The notes under the pieces are model-generated. The model was not told the origin of the DNA. It worked only from the letters and a program-made list of their open reading frames with translations, and searched no databases. A stretch of DNA of 64,000 nucleotides from Candidatus Methanoperedens sp. (GTDB lineage Archaea; Halobacteriota; Methanosarcinia; Methanosarcinales; Methanoperedenaceae). The stretch spans positions 62,001 to 126,000 of the forward strand of contig VEPN01000002.1 of NCBI GenBank assembly GCA_012026835.1, read 5' to 3'. Both the position numbers and the translations under genes were made by a program. Shown in pieces: positions 25,224-34,501 of the stretch (the first letter of the stretch is position 1; each line of letters opens with the position of its first letter).

Positions 25224-28200
25224 ATGCAAATTACAAGAAGAGAATTTATAAAAGCAGGTGTTGGTGTGGGCTCGCTGGCAATATTCGGGCTCGGATACTC
25301 ACCCGTACTGAAACAGATGTTGAGCTATACTGTTGGAGAACCTGATAATCCAGACCCAGTTGAGACTGCTGAGAACATCATATCCACAACCTGCCTGCAA
25401 TGCCACACAGGATGCAATCTCAAGGCAAAAATTGTTGATGGGAAGCTCGTGAAGATCGACGGCAATCCCTATGGTCCGCAGAACATGTTCCCCCATATAG
25501 CTTATGAAACACCATTTGTTGCATCCTTTGGAGTACGTGGCAGGATCTGTCCCAAAGGGCAGGCCGGGATTCAAACCGCATATGACCCATACCGTGTTAG
25601 AACAGTCCTGAAGCGGGTTGGAGCCCGCGGTGAAGGAAAATGGAAAGTGATGGAATGGAATGATTTCACGAATGAAGTGGTAGACGGAGGCAACCTCTTC
25701 GGAGAAGGACAGGTATCGGGACTTAAGGACATTTTCAAGAACTTCCCCAATGATATGGCAGATGATATTAAGAAACTTGGGAAAGACCTGACGGTGGAGC
25801 AGTTCAAGGAGAAATGGAAGGACAATCTGGACGTGTTGATCGATCCTGAACACCCTGACCTTGGACCAAAGAATAACCAGTTCGTCTTTATGGCCGGCAG
25901 GATCAATGCTGGAAGAGCTGATTTCTCAAAGAGGTTCGTGAACGGCGCTTTCGGCTCAGTTAACTGGTTTGAGCATACCAGTATCTGCGAACAGAGCCAC
26001 CATATCGGATGGCTTGAGACTACCGTGGATGAGACGGGAGCAGGAAAGACCCAGCTTAAGACAGATATCATCAATTCCGAGTTCATAATATGGTGGGGCT
26101 CATCTCCATGCGATGCGAATTTCGGTCCGCCGCACATGGCTCATAAGATATCGGATGCCAGAGTTCACCGCAGGATGAAAATGGCAAGCATAGACCCGAG
26201 GCTTTCCAATACAGGCGCAAAGTCCGATATCTGGGTTCCTGTTAAACCAGGGGGAGATGCGGCTCTGGCAATGGGCATGATCCGCTGGATAATCGAGAAC
26301 AAGAGATATGACGAAAAATACCTTACGCTCACAAGCAAAGAGGCTGCCAAAAAGATAGGTGAACCTACCTGGACTAATGCAGCTTACCTTGTCAAGATAG
26401 AGGATGGAAGACCCGCGGGGCTTCTCAGGGCGGATGAGGTCGGAATTGGCAAAAAAGAACAGTTCGTGGTAATAAAAGACGGCAAGCCTGCAACGCACGA
26501 CAGCGTAGATAGTGCAGACCTTGAAGTGGAGACAACGATCAACGATGTGACGAAAAAGTCAACGAAGGTCTACGATGTTAAAACTCCTTTCCTGCTGATG
26601 AAAGAGAAGGTAATGGGAAAAAGCATGCAGGAATGGGCAGATCTTTGTGGTTTGAATGTCGAAACGATCGTGAACCTATCGCGTGAGTTCGTAAGCCATG
26701 GCAAAAAAGCAACCGCAGATTCTTACAGGGGTGCATGCCAGCATACCAGCGGCTATTATATGACCCGTGCGATTGTGCTCCTGAACGTCTTTATAGGTAA
26801 CTTTGATTGGAAAGGCGGCATGGCAGCTGGAGGAGGTAAATGGACCGATATGGGAGGCAAAGAGGGGAGCGTGTTTGACCTCGGCGCGCATCCCGGGAAA
26901 AAGAAAGGTTTCGGAATACCTCTTAACCGACAGGGAAATAAGTTTGAGAAAACAACGCTATTTGACCAGTTCCCTGCAAAGCGCCCGTGGTTCCCTCTCT
27001 CAAGCCAGGTATGGCAGGAGATAATACCGAGCGCAGCAGATGGCTACCCATATCCCATAAAAGCACTCATGCTGCACAAAGGAACACCGGCTTATTCTGT
27101 TCCGGGCGGGATAAGCCTGATAGATATCATTAAAGATACGAAGAAAATACCCCTTCTGATAGCCAGTGATATCATTATAGGCGAGACCACTATGTATGCC
27201 GACTACGTGATACCTGACGACACATATCTTGAAGAATGGAGCATGCCGGGCGCAGGAAGCCCTGATGTGCTCGTGAAGGGAAGCAAGCTTAGACAACCGA
27301 CTGTGAGGGCTCTGCCGGTGAAAGAGATGAAAAAGCTTGAACACTTCTTCATTGATGTTTCAAAGAAGATGGAGCTTCCAGGCTTCGGAGATAATGGTTT
27401 CGGAGATGCAAAGCCACTGAACTATCCAGAGGAATTCTACTTAAGAGAGGTCGCCAATTTAGCCTATGGCGACAAAAAAGGAGAAGTTGTACCTGATGCA
27501 AGCGATGAAGAACTGCAAATATTTGAGAGGGCAAGAGCTCACCTGCCTTCAGATGTTTACGACCTTGCGCGGTGGAAAAGCATAGTTGGTGAGGATAAAT
27601 GGCGAAAGGTCGTGTTCGTACTCAACCGCGGAGGAAGATTCGAGAATGCTGGCAACGAGTATGCCGGTAATCAACTTAAATACGCGTTTGGCAAGATGGT
27701 AGACTTCTATGCAGAAAGAGTTGCGCTCACGAAGGACAGCATGACTGGTAAATTCTATGACGGGCTTATAAAATACGAGCCCGTCCAGGACATTATGGGC
27801 AATGAGATTAAGGATGTGGGTTATCCCTTCCAGCTCATAACTTTTAAGGAGATACTGCATACTCAATCAAGGACGATCTCCAATATATGGCTCAATGAGA
27901 TACTGCCTGAGAACTATATCTGGATGAACAGGATAGATGCGATCAACCTTGGGGTGGAGTTCGGGGACATGATAAAAATAACTTCCCCATCCAATGCTGA
28001 AGGTGTCAAAGGCAAGGTCGTTGTAATGGAAGGAGTAAGACCCGGTGTGATTGCAGTGTCGCACCATTACGGTCACTGGGCATACGGCGGCAAAGATGTG
28101 GAGATAGACGGGAATGTGCTAAAAGGTGATAAACGCCGGAATACCGGGATCACAGTAAATCCGGTAATGAGGCTTGACCCCTCCTTAAAGGGAAAAAGTC

Positions 28201-28274
28201 CCGTGTGCCTTCAGGATCCTATAGGTGGAAGTGCGTCCTTTTATGATACGAAAGTAAAGGTGGAGAAAGCATAA
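25224..28274 (+). CDS. exported molybdopterin oxidoreductase, TtrA/SrdA/ArrA group
   Basis: A 1016-residue catalytic subunit. The ATG at 25224 is chosen: GGGAGGCGAT precedes it and it gives a Tat signal (ITRREFIKAGVGVGSL). A [4Fe-4S] motif C57-x2-C60-x3-C64-x44-C109 follows, then DPYRVRTVLKRVGARGEG. C255 in HTSICEQSHH is the likely molybdenum ligand. The LKRVG-RGEG-W, EVV-GG-LFGEG and DPEHPDLGPKNNQ blocks resemble tetrathionate reductase TtrA and the SrdA selenate reductase. The order of genes (Fe-S, NrfD, catalytic, TorD) matches srdBCA. Arsenate is also possible given the flanking ars genes, but the CTSWC-type cluster motif of typical ArrA is absent. The substrate remains open. Confidence 0.88.
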   Translation: MQITRREFIKAGVGVGSLAIFGLGYSPVLKQMLSYTVGEPDNPDPVETAENIISTTCLQCHTGCNLKAKIVDGKLVKIDGNPYGPQNMFPHIAYETPFVASFGVRGRICPKGQAGIQTAYDPYRVRTVLKRVGARGEGKWKVMEWNDFTNEVVDGGNLFGEGQVSGLKDIFKNFPNDMADDIKKLGKDLTVEQFKEKWKDNLDVLIDPEHPDLGPKNNQFVFMAGRINAGRADFSKRFVNGAFGSVNWFEHTSICEQSHHIGWLETTVDETGAGKTQLKTDIINSEFIIWWGSSPCDANFGPPHMAHKISDARVHRRMKMASIDPRLSNTGAKSDIWVPVKPGGDAALAMGMIRWIIENKRYDEKYLTLTSKEAAKKIGEPTWTNAAYLVKIEDGRPAGLLRADEVGIGKKEQFVVIKDGKPATHDSVDSADLEVETTINDVTKKSTKVYDVKTPFLLMKEKVMGKSMQEWADLCGLNVETIVNLSREFVSHGKKATADSYRGACQHTSGYYMTRAIVLLNVFIGNFDWKGGMAAGGGKWTDMGGKEGSVFDLGAHPGKKKGFGIPLNRQGNKFEKTTLFDQFPAKRPWFPLSSQVWQEIIPSAADGYPYPIKALMLHKGTPAYSVPGGISLIDIIKDTKKIPLLIASDIIIGETTMYADYVIPDDTYLEEWSMPGAGSPDVLVKGSKLRQPTVRALPVKEMKKLEHFFIDVSKKMELPGFGDNGFGDAKPLNYPEEFYLREVANLAYGDKKGEVVPDASDEELQIFERARAHLPSDVYDLARWKSIVGEDKWRKVVFVLNRGGRFENAGNEYAGNQLKYAFGKMVDFYAERVALTKDSMTGKFYDGLIKYEPVQDIMGNEIKDVGYPFQLITFKEILHTQSRTISNIWLNEILPENYIWMNRIDAINLGVEFGDMIKITSPSNAEGVKGKVVVMEGVRPGVIAVSHHYGHWAYGGKDVEIDGNVLKGDKRRNTGITVNPVMRLDPSLKGKSPVCLQDPIGGSASFYDTKVKVEKA

Positions 28275-28877
28275 ATGAATAAGAAAACGCCAGGAAAAAG
28301 AGGGGATATATTCCGATTCCTGGCAGCCCTTTTCCTCCGTCCTCCGGATGAGACCCTATCGGATTTTAATGAGTCGCATTTGCAGGAACTCAGGGCAGTT
28401 TTTAAAAATAACCCTGGCATGAAGTACCTTGAGGAATTTCTAGCAGAAAAAAGTGATTTTAAGCAAGAAAGAGAAGACTATGAGAATCTCTTCCTTATCC
28501 CAGCCTCACGATATGTGCACCCCTATGAATCCGTGTATCTGGAAAAAAATGGTTTATTATGGGGAGAAACGACATTGCAAGTTAAAAATCTCTATGAAAG
28601 AGTGGGTTTCCTTCATGAGGAATACGAGGTACCAGACCACATTGGCGTCGAACTTCTGTTCATGTCATCACTCTGCGATGAGGAGGATAAACTGTCCGAA
28701 ACAGATCCCGTTGGAGCAAGAAAAGCCCATGAGCTTCAGCTTGAGTTTTTAAAGAAGCACTTATCGATATGGGTGGATAAGTTGGCGGATAATATTATTA
28801 AAAAATCTGCAACACCTCTGTACCGTGGAGTGGCAGAGATGACAAAAAAATGCATAAAACAAAATGAAATAGAATGA
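28275..28877 (+). CDS. TorD/DmsD-family molybdoenzyme chaperone
   Basis: A 200-residue, all-helical chaperone. The hallmark is YENLFLIPASRYVHPYESVYL, followed by PDHIGVELLFMSSLC. Such proteins hold the apo catalytic subunit until Moco is inserted and then release it to Tat. It starts one base after the catalytic gene's stop and is therefore co-translated with its client. No oddities are seen. Confidence 0.9.
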   Translation: MNKKTPGKRGDIFRFLAALFLRPPDETLSDFNESHLQELRAVFKNNPGMKYLEEFLAEKSDFKQEREDYENLFLIPASRYVHPYESVYLEKNGLLWGETTLQVKNLYERVGFLHEEYEVPDHIGVELLFMSSLCDEEDKLSETDPVGARKAHELQLEFLKKHLSIWVDKLADNIIKKSATPLYRGVAEMTKKCIKQNEIE

Positions 28878-28956
28878 TTGATTGAAATACAGGAAATTGT
28901 ATGATTTTTGCTGTGTCCCTTCTTCTTATCAGTTATTATGAATATAGATGATGTAA

Positions 28957-30583
28957 CTCACTTTCCGCACATTTCCATCATTCAGCATCCACTTTTAAGA
29001 TATTCAGTGAATCCGATATAGACCTCGTTAAGTAACGGTAGAATATTTGTTATATTTCTTCTGTGATTCAGAAAATATTTTTACCAGACTTGTAGAACTC
29101 ATAGTATAGACGCCTCGCGGGTTCTATTCAGTTCATAATATAATTTACACACAGTATATTCTTTCATATCTGTTTCCAAAAAGTGCGAGTATTTTGCGAT
29201 GTATATCATTCAAGTTCATGATCATCACCCTTGTCTCTTTTTCATAAAGAACCGTGATTCCTTCAAATACCTGGAAAACACGTCTCATAGTTGGTTTTTT
29301 GGTAGGCTTCCCTGTTTGATCCGGTATTGCTTGATTCTCTCTGAGAAGTGCCTCCCTCAACTTCCTCTGAGCTATACTATATATCATGAGAGCAAGTCCC
29401 ATAATCATTACAAGTGCTATTATCCTGCTCTCGTTTTTCAGGAATATGCTATGAGCAAAAAATAACGGGTCTTTTAAAAATCTAAAACCTCTTTCAACGG
29501 ATTGCTGATCTTTGTATGTTTTTAATACCTCTTCATCACTCATTTTATCGTCATTGGTTGCCAGGATGAACTTCCCTTTCCTGAAAAACACTTTTTTGAT
29601 CTTTTCATCATCTTCTTCAAAACTCGATGTCACACTACACATTATCTGCAGGTTTTCATTCTTTTTTGGTCTTCCAACATTACCTTCTTTCTTTTTTCTG
29701 CTCTCTTCGATGGCAACATTCTTTACTTTGTGATATTTCCATTCCCGAGCCATCTCTTCCAGAGCAGCCAGAGCGTCTTCTTTACAATAAAAATCATCAT
29801 TGGAAAAATGCCATAACAGCCTTTCTACCGCTTCCCTTTCTTTAGTTATACTCTTTTTAAGGGTTTTACTTTCTCTCTCATACGCTTTCTGGGAGAATAC
29901 CACTATCCATCTCTGCTTTACTCCATATACAATTTCCGTGCTTAACAAACTATAACCATCTAACGACGTCTGCTTCATGTCTTTCAAATCAGAGATTTTA
30001 AGCAATTCTTTGGACATGATCAGAGATGTAACGAACTGTTTTAGATCCGGTCTATTATCTTTTGAATGGCCATAGGTGACCTCGATAGGAACTGCATCCA
30101 GATCACCTTCTGCATGTTCGTATTCTCCGTGGACACTGAACGTGGTAGTATCGTGATGGAGAAATCTACCCCGGAATCCATACTTTTTGTAAGCATTGAT
30201 CGCTATCTGTAGAAAGGTCTCTTCTGTTCCTGTTTCATACAGTCTGTCCAGACTTCTTCCAAGCGTATCGTCATTGAAGTCTTTCCATGAAAGATGATTA
30301 CCTATCAATAGTTCCACCGGTTTTGTTTTCATGAACTCAGGAAATAGATACAATGGCTTGCTTACAAATCCTAAAGCATTCAGGATCATTGCTTCTACGG
30401 ATTCCCCGGTGGTTACCTTTTGCCTTTTATCTATTCCCACTATTCTGTCTATCTCTGCTGCAAGTTCAATTTCTTTGCAAACTCCTGCTACTATGCCAAG
30501 ATGATCCAGGCTTTTACTGCTGTATTCCATTACTCTAATTCCTGATTTTAGCAGGAGGTTATATTAAAATGTGCGGAAAATGG
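28957..30583 (-). mobile_element. IS1634-type insertion sequence inside the TauE gene
   Basis: A 1.63-kb element. The 13-base inverted repeat TTTCCGCACATTT (28962-28974) and its complement (30567-30579) mark the ends, extended by CTCAC and CCAT. A perfect 7-base target duplication GATGTAA flanks it at 28950-28956 and 30584-30590. Removing the element and one repeat gives ATG AAT ATA GAT GAT GTA ATC CTC, the natural start of the TauE gene, so the insertion point is certain. It encodes one complete-looking transposase on the minus strand. Confidence 0.9.
29145..30530 (-). CDS. IS1634-family transposase (DUF4277 N-terminal domain)
   Basis: A 461-residue transposase. The N-terminal DUF4277-like region (LDHLGIVAGVCKEIELAAEI) is followed by HHDTTTFSVHGEYE with the first catalytic aspartate. 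The C-terminal part holds RGFRFLKDPLFFAHSIFLKN with a conserved arginine-rich YREK-like segment and a hydrophobic helix. No frameshift or internal stop is present and both terminal repeats are intact, so the element may still be mobile. Confidence 0.85.
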   Translation of the reverse strand: MEYSSKSLDHLGIVAGVCKEIELAAEIDRIVGIDKRQKVTTGESVEAMILNALGFVSKPLYLFPEFMKTKPVELLIGNHLSWKDFNDDTLGRSLDRLYETGTEETFLQIAINAYKKYGFRGRFLHHDTTTFSVHGEYEHAEGDLDAVPIEVTYGHSKDNRPDLKQFVTSLIMSKELLKISDLKDMKQTSLDGYSLLSTEIVYGVKQRWIVVFSQKAYERESKTLKKSITKEREAVERLLWHFSNDDFYCKEDALAALEEMAREWKYHKVKNVAIEESRKKKEGNVGRPKKNENLQIMCSVTSSFEEDDEKIKKVFFRKGKFILATNDDKMSDEEVLKTYKDQQSVERGFRFLKDPLFFAHSIFLKNESRIIALVMIMGLALMIYSIAQRKLREALLRENQAIPDQTGKPTKKPTMRRVFQVFEGITVLYEKETRVMIMNLNDIHRKILALFGNRYERIYCV

Positions 30584-31312
30584 GATGTAATCCTCCTCGC
30601 GTTCCTTATTTTAGCAGCAGGTTTGCTCTACTCCTCAGTAGGTCATGGCGGAGCTTCAGGGTATCTGGCTGCAATGGCATTGTTCGGTCTTTCTCCTGAT
30701 GTAATGAAGCCAACAGCACTATTATTGAACATTCTTGTTGCATCCGTAGCCACTGCGCAATTCCTACGGACAGGCTACTTCTCGTGGAAGATTTTTTGGC
30801 CATTTGCCATAACTTCGATCCCATTTGCTTTTCTTGGTGGTACCATTTCTCTTCCAACTTCTACATATAAACAAGCCGTTGGTCTCATTTTATTGTTCGC
30901 AGCTATTCGACTTTTTCGATCTGAACATCCTGAGATAAGAACTACCGATAAGCAAATATCGATTCCTGTAGCTATTCTCTTGGGGGCTATTATAGGTTTA
31001 TTATCTGGATCAATAGGTATTGGAGGAGGTATCTTTTTGAGTCCTTTCATCTTGTTAATAGGCTGGGCTGAACCTCGACAAACTGCTGGTGTTTCTGCTG
31101 CATTTATTCTTGTGAACTCTGTAGCAGGATTAACAGGGCATTTAGCAAGCATTAGATTTATACCAGGAGATATTAGCTACTGGGGATTTGCCGCAGTTTT
31201 TGGAGGTTTAATTGGCTCACATCTTGGTACCAGAAAGTTTGCAACTCTGACACTTTATCGTTTGCTGGCGATGGTTCTTATTATTGCAGGCTTTAAGCTA
31301 TTACTTTTTTAA
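30569..31312 (+). CDS. TauE/SafE-family permease, start codon supplied by the IS
   Basis: A 247-residue membrane protein with about eight helices. The two TauE repeats show LLYSSVGHGGASGYLAAMALFG and LLSGSIGIGGGIFLSPFILL. The family exports sulfite, sulfoacetate or related anions. The first five residues (MCGKW) come from the right end of the IS1634-type element; the natural start (MNIDDVILL) is at 28938, 60 bases after torD. The IS end also provides AGGAGGT nine bases before the new ATG, so the gene is probably still translatable. Its original position suggests a link to the sulfur-oxyanion or oxyanion reductase operon. Confidence 0.85.
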   Translation: MCGKWDVILLAFLILAAGLLYSSVGHGGASGYLAAMALFGLSPDVMKPTALLLNILVASVATAQFLRTGYFSWKIFWPFAITSIPFAFLGGTISLPTSTYKQAVGLILLFAAIRLFRSEHPEIRTTDKQISIPVAILLGAIIGLLSGSIGIGGGIFLSPFILLIGWAEPRQTAGVSAAFILVNSVAGLTGHLASIRFIPGDISYWGFAAVFGGLIGSHLGTRKFATLTLYRLLAMVLIIAGFKLLLF

Positions 31313-31438
31313 AGTAAAAATCGCTTTCGAGCACGGCTTTAATCAAGACTGCAAAATCTTGCCACTATATTGGCAAGTCCCAGTATGTCTTCCCTTCCAA
31401 CAATTTTATCGATAACTGCCACAACTTAGGACCTACGT

Positions 31439-31813
31439 TCAAAAAATCTCAATATCTTCAACTCCATCCAAGACTATTATTCTTGGCTTGTCGGAAAGCG
31501 TAAATCCATCGGCAAGCACGATATTACAATCTGCGAAGTGTTTCTTAATGAGGTCATCGATCTCTGGTTCGCCACTTGCTTTTTTTATGACTGCAAATTT
31601 CACCGATGATGTAATAGCCACTGCATCCGCTCCTGCTTTTGCATACTTCCATGTATCTTTGCCTTCTATATCAATCTCAAAATCCCCGTGTTTATGGTAT
31701 TTCAGTGCACCAACCTTAAGTCCACGAGCTTTTAACTTCAAAATCAATTCTTGCATGATCGTTAATTTCATGCTCTTATTTTTTCCCACTATGCAGATCA
31801 CAGGAGTTTTCAT
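31439..31813 (-). CDS. mobB: MobB-like protein with degenerate P-loop
   Basis: A 124-residue protein with the MobB layout: ICIVGKNKSMKLTIMQELILKL, LKVGALKYHKHGDFEIDIEGKD, WKYAKAGADAVAITSS, and a final DKPRIIVLD. MobB binds GTP and assists formation of molybdopterin guanine dinucleotide, the cofactor form used by the exported molybdoenzyme in this window. The P-loop is altered: the usual G-x4-GK(S/T) is GKNKSMKL, with Met and Leu at conserved Gly and Ser/Thr positions, and the C terminus is short. GTP hydrolysis may be lost. Confidence 0.72.
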   Translation of the reverse strand: MKTPVICIVGKNKSMKLTIMQELILKLKARGLKVGALKYHKHGDFEIDIEGKDTWKYAKAGADAVAITSSVKFAVIKKASGEPEIDDLIKKHFADCNIVLADGFTLSDKPRIIVLDGVEDIEIF

Positions 31814-32031
31814 TAATCTACTATTTCTATATCTTAGCGGGTATTGATATTCATAAATGTTGTTAAATCAGGATCTATTTTACGTATCTCTTCAACAGGT
31901 ACACCCTGCTTCCCTATGCATTCGTACAGGACTACACTGAGGCGGGCTATAACCAGAATGTGATGACTGGAGCACCGAGGTTTGCACGGTGAAGGATCGC
32001 TTGAACCTCAACCGGAGGCTAATTTGGAGTC

Positions 32032-32787
32032 TCAAATCAGCAACGCAGCCCCTAAAGCACCAGTTATTTGTGGCTCTTCTGGCAATTGCATCTCCGTATC
32101 TAATGCTTTTTCAAAAGCTTTTACTACTCCAGGGTTTTTCGCCACTCCGCCCACAAAAGCAACCTCGGGTTTTATCCTCAGCTTTTTAACCATGGCAGTG
32201 GTCCGCAAGATAATACTTTCAATGAGACCTGCTGCTATATCTTCTTTTTTAGTCTTTTGGGCTCTTAAGCTGATAACTTCCGATTCCGCGAATACGGTGC
32301 ACATGCTGCTGATCTTTGCTGGATTCTTTGAGACCTGAGCAAGCATTCCCAATTCATCCAGTGATATCTCAAGAGCTTTTGCGGTATATTCCAGGAACTT
32401 ACCGGTCCCTGCCGCACATCTATCATTCATCAGAAAGTCCACAACTTTACCATTCTCCGTGATGATCACTTTGCTATCCTGGCCGCCAATGTCGATTATC
32501 GTGTGGGCTGCCGGGATAAGATAGCCAACACCTCTGGCATGGGCTGTGATTTCGCTGATAGTTTTATCTGCAAATCCAATAATACTTCTACCGTATCCTG
32601 TTGCCAGAATTTTTCCAACCTTGGTCTCATCCATACCGCTCTTTGAGAGTACTTCCCTATATGCTGCCTCCCCCGCTTTTCTAAAATCAAAACCTGTAGG
32701 TATAATGGCGTATCCTGCGATTTCATTTTCATGAAGCACAACGGCCTTAGTGGTGGCAGCCCCTGCATCAATTCCAATAGAGATCAT
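32032..32787 (-). CDS. ATP-dependent activator of a 2-hydroxyacyl-CoA dehydratase-type reductase
   Basis: A 251-residue ASKHA-fold ATPase of the BadF/BadG/HgdC family. ATP-binding motifs are IGIDAGAATTKAV and IIDIGGQDSKVI, and the [4Fe-4S] cysteines lie in DRCAAGTGKF and ISSMCTVFAESEV. The dimer holds one cluster between subunits and fires low-potential electrons into its partner by ATP hydrolysis. It overlaps the partner gene by 4 bases (ATGA), which fixes the pair as a functional unit. Confidence 0.93.
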   Translation of the reverse strand: MISIGIDAGAATTKAVVLHENEIAGYAIIPTGFDFRKAGEAAYREVLSKSGMDETKVGKILATGYGRSIIGFADKTISEITAHARGVGYLIPAAHTIIDIGGQDSKVIITENGKVVDFLMNDRCAAGTGKFLEYTAKALEISLDELGMLAQVSKNPAKISSMCTVFAESEVISLRAQKTKKEDIAAGLIESIILRTTAMVKKLRIKPEVAFVGGVAKNPGVVKAFEKALDTEMQLPEEPQITGALGAALLI

Positions 32788-33950
32788 TCCAGCATCTCCA
32801 GAAAGGCATCCACTCGTGTCTTTATCTGCTCATTGTCAGCCCCGCTGTAGTCTGTTTCTATAGAGAGGAGAGGAATACCTGACTTTTTCAAGGCTTCTGC
32901 AACCCTGTATTTCTCGACATTGTATCCATGGCAGAACTGAAGTGTATAATAAACAACCCCATCAACATTGAAATCCCTGGCAAGTTCGATAATTTGATCG
33001 ATTCTTCTGTCGTTCGGATACATACAGGCACAGGGGATTTTCAGATACCTCTCAGCTATGGCCCTCATTGGCTCCTTATTCTCATCAACTAAATCCCAGA
33101 AGGCTCTCGTGCCGGTACAGCTTTCCTCTACCACGATCAACCCGCCCTGATTCTCTATAATCTCCGGGACCTTCGTGTTTCCTGATGCCATCGGGCAGCC
33201 GGATATCATAATCCTCGGCCCGGAATTCTCCCTTTTCTTTACTTTTAGCTCATCGAGCAGTAAAACAAGATTCTTTCTGAACTTGTCAGGTGACAGAAAA
33301 TGCATCTGCTGAAGTACTTTTAACATTTCTGTTCCCCTGATCGGCGGCGAGTCTCTTTTCCTTAACTCATAGAGTGCGCGGAGCAGTTTTCTTGTTTCAT
33401 TTGCAGACTTTATTTCATTCCTGAGTTTAACGTCAGTAATTTTATTGCCTGTCAACTTCTCCAGAACGTCGTTTAAGCTTTCCAGTTCTTTAATATAGTA
33501 TTCCAGTGCATTTTGATTTTCAGGCTTCTGCGGAAGATCCATGACATGGGTTGGGATGTACTGGTTCAGGAGTTCATACATCTTCTTTTTTCCATCACAT
33601 GTAGCCTCAGCAATAATCAGGTCAACCAGGCCAAAATGAGGGCAAGATTTAGTCTTACTGCATTTCTGGTCAATTACTGAACCGAAGGAGGATTTTATCA
33701 GAGGACAGATATTTCTTGGCAAATATTCCTCGGCTGCGGGTATGGGAGCGCTTTTTCCGCCGCATAGTATCACCCGGTCTGCCCCGGAAGCATAAATGAT
33801 TTCATCCGGAACATAAAGACAGAGCGTTCCTATTATTTTCTTTCCCTCTTCTTTACTCTTTAGTATTTGATTTATCCTTCCGGGAAAAGCTTCTTTGAAA
33901 AGGTCCAAACTCCTCAGAAAAATGTCATTTTCCATAATTTTATCGTTCAT
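32784..33950 (-). CDS. double-cubane-cluster-type reductase component (HgdB/BcrC-related)
   Basis: A 388-residue member of the 2-hydroxyacyl-CoA dehydratase D-component family. Cysteine sites that could bind the clusters are in LPRNICPLIKS, EATCDGKKK, EESCTGTR, CACMYPNDRR and LQFCHGYNVEK. The ending IETDYSGADNEQIKTRV is typical. It stands alone with its activator and lacks the second dehydratase subunit, as in double-cubane cluster proteins that reduce small molecules such as acetylene or hydrazine in vitro. It is followed by OsmC and DsrE family genes, which hints at a sulfur or thiol substrate. The physiological substrate is unknown. Confidence 0.85.
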   Translation of the reverse strand: MNDKIMENDIFLRSLDLFKEAFPGRINQILKSKEEGKKIIGTLCLYVPDEIIYASGADRVILCGGKSAPIPAAEEYLPRNICPLIKSSFGSVIDQKCSKTKSCPHFGLVDLIIAEATCDGKKKMYELLNQYIPTHVMDLPQKPENQNALEYYIKELESLNDVLEKLTGNKITDVKLRNEIKSANETRKLLRALYELRKRDSPPIRGTEMLKVLQQMHFLSPDKFRKNLVLLLDELKVKKRENSGPRIMISGCPMASGNTKVPEIIENQGGLIVVEESCTGTRAFWDLVDENKEPMRAIAERYLKIPCACMYPNDRRIDQIIELARDFNVDGVVYYTLQFCHGYNVEKYRVAEALKKSGIPLLSIETDYSGADNEQIKTRVDAFLEMLE

Positions 33951-33953
33951 CTG

Positions 33954-34481
33954 TCATTGCTTTATAATCTTGATTTCAGGGAAAATCTCATGCGTTACGC
34001 AGTAGTAGCCAGGGCATCTCTCCCTTGCGATTTCATTCAATCTATCCAGCTTTTCCATGCTTGCATCACTATCGACTATCATTTCCCATTTGAGATGCTC
34101 TAATATGGGGTTGCGCGTAACCCCAAAAGCCCCTGTCAGATCCATGTTCGCAGCAGCTTTTATCTTAAAGCTTTTAAGTACTATTCCCTCAATTGCAGCC
34201 CATTTGGCAAAAGTAGCAGCGTAGCAGGCAATTAATCCATATATGCAGTACTGCACCGGGTTAGGGGCAGTGCCGCCGCCGCCCAGGATAAGCGTTTCAT
34301 CCGATAGAAGGGTTATCTCTCCTCCTTTTTCTGTTTTTATTCGGGATTCGAACTGCGGACCTGTTTTATTCAACCTCCACTCACCTTCTACTTCCATGGT
34401 TTTCTTACCTGTGGAAGGGTCTTTTCTCGCTTTTTCAACTGTTTCCTTGAATTTGTCCACATCAACTCTGTTTACTATCAT
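33954..34481 (-). CDS. OsmC-family protein
   Basis: A 175-residue OsmC/Ohr-type protein. The family's two cysteines appear as YCIYGLIACYAATFAKWAA and CPGYYCVTHEI, and LGGGGTAPNPVQY is the conserved loop before the first one. Such proteins reduce organic hydroperoxides or handle reactive sulfur. It lies 3 bases upstream of the double-cubane-type gene and is therefore co-transcribed with it. Confidence 0.85.
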   Translation of the reverse strand: MIVNRVDVDKFKETVEKARKDPSTGKKTMEVEGEWRLNKTGPQFESRIKTEKGGEITLLSDETLILGGGGTAPNPVQYCIYGLIACYAATFAKWAAIEGIVLKSFKIKAAANMDLTGAFGVTRNPILEHLKWEMIVDSDASMEKLDRLNEIARERCPGYYCVTHEIFPEIKIIKQ

Positions 34482-34501
34482 TTTTTCACCTTTTTCACTT
34501 A

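Noticed and set aside
25224-28274. Naming the molybdoenzyme ArrA (arsenate respiratory reductase) because of nearby ars genes
   Set aside because: The cluster motif and the LKRVG-RGEG and LFGEG blocks are closer to TtrA and SrdA. Context alone is not enough.
31879-31992. A plus-strand open stretch of about 37 codons (with LLPYAFVQDYTEAGYNQN) between mobB and the activator gene
   Set aside because: It has no start codon and looks like the end of a lost gene. I could not tie it to any family with confidence.
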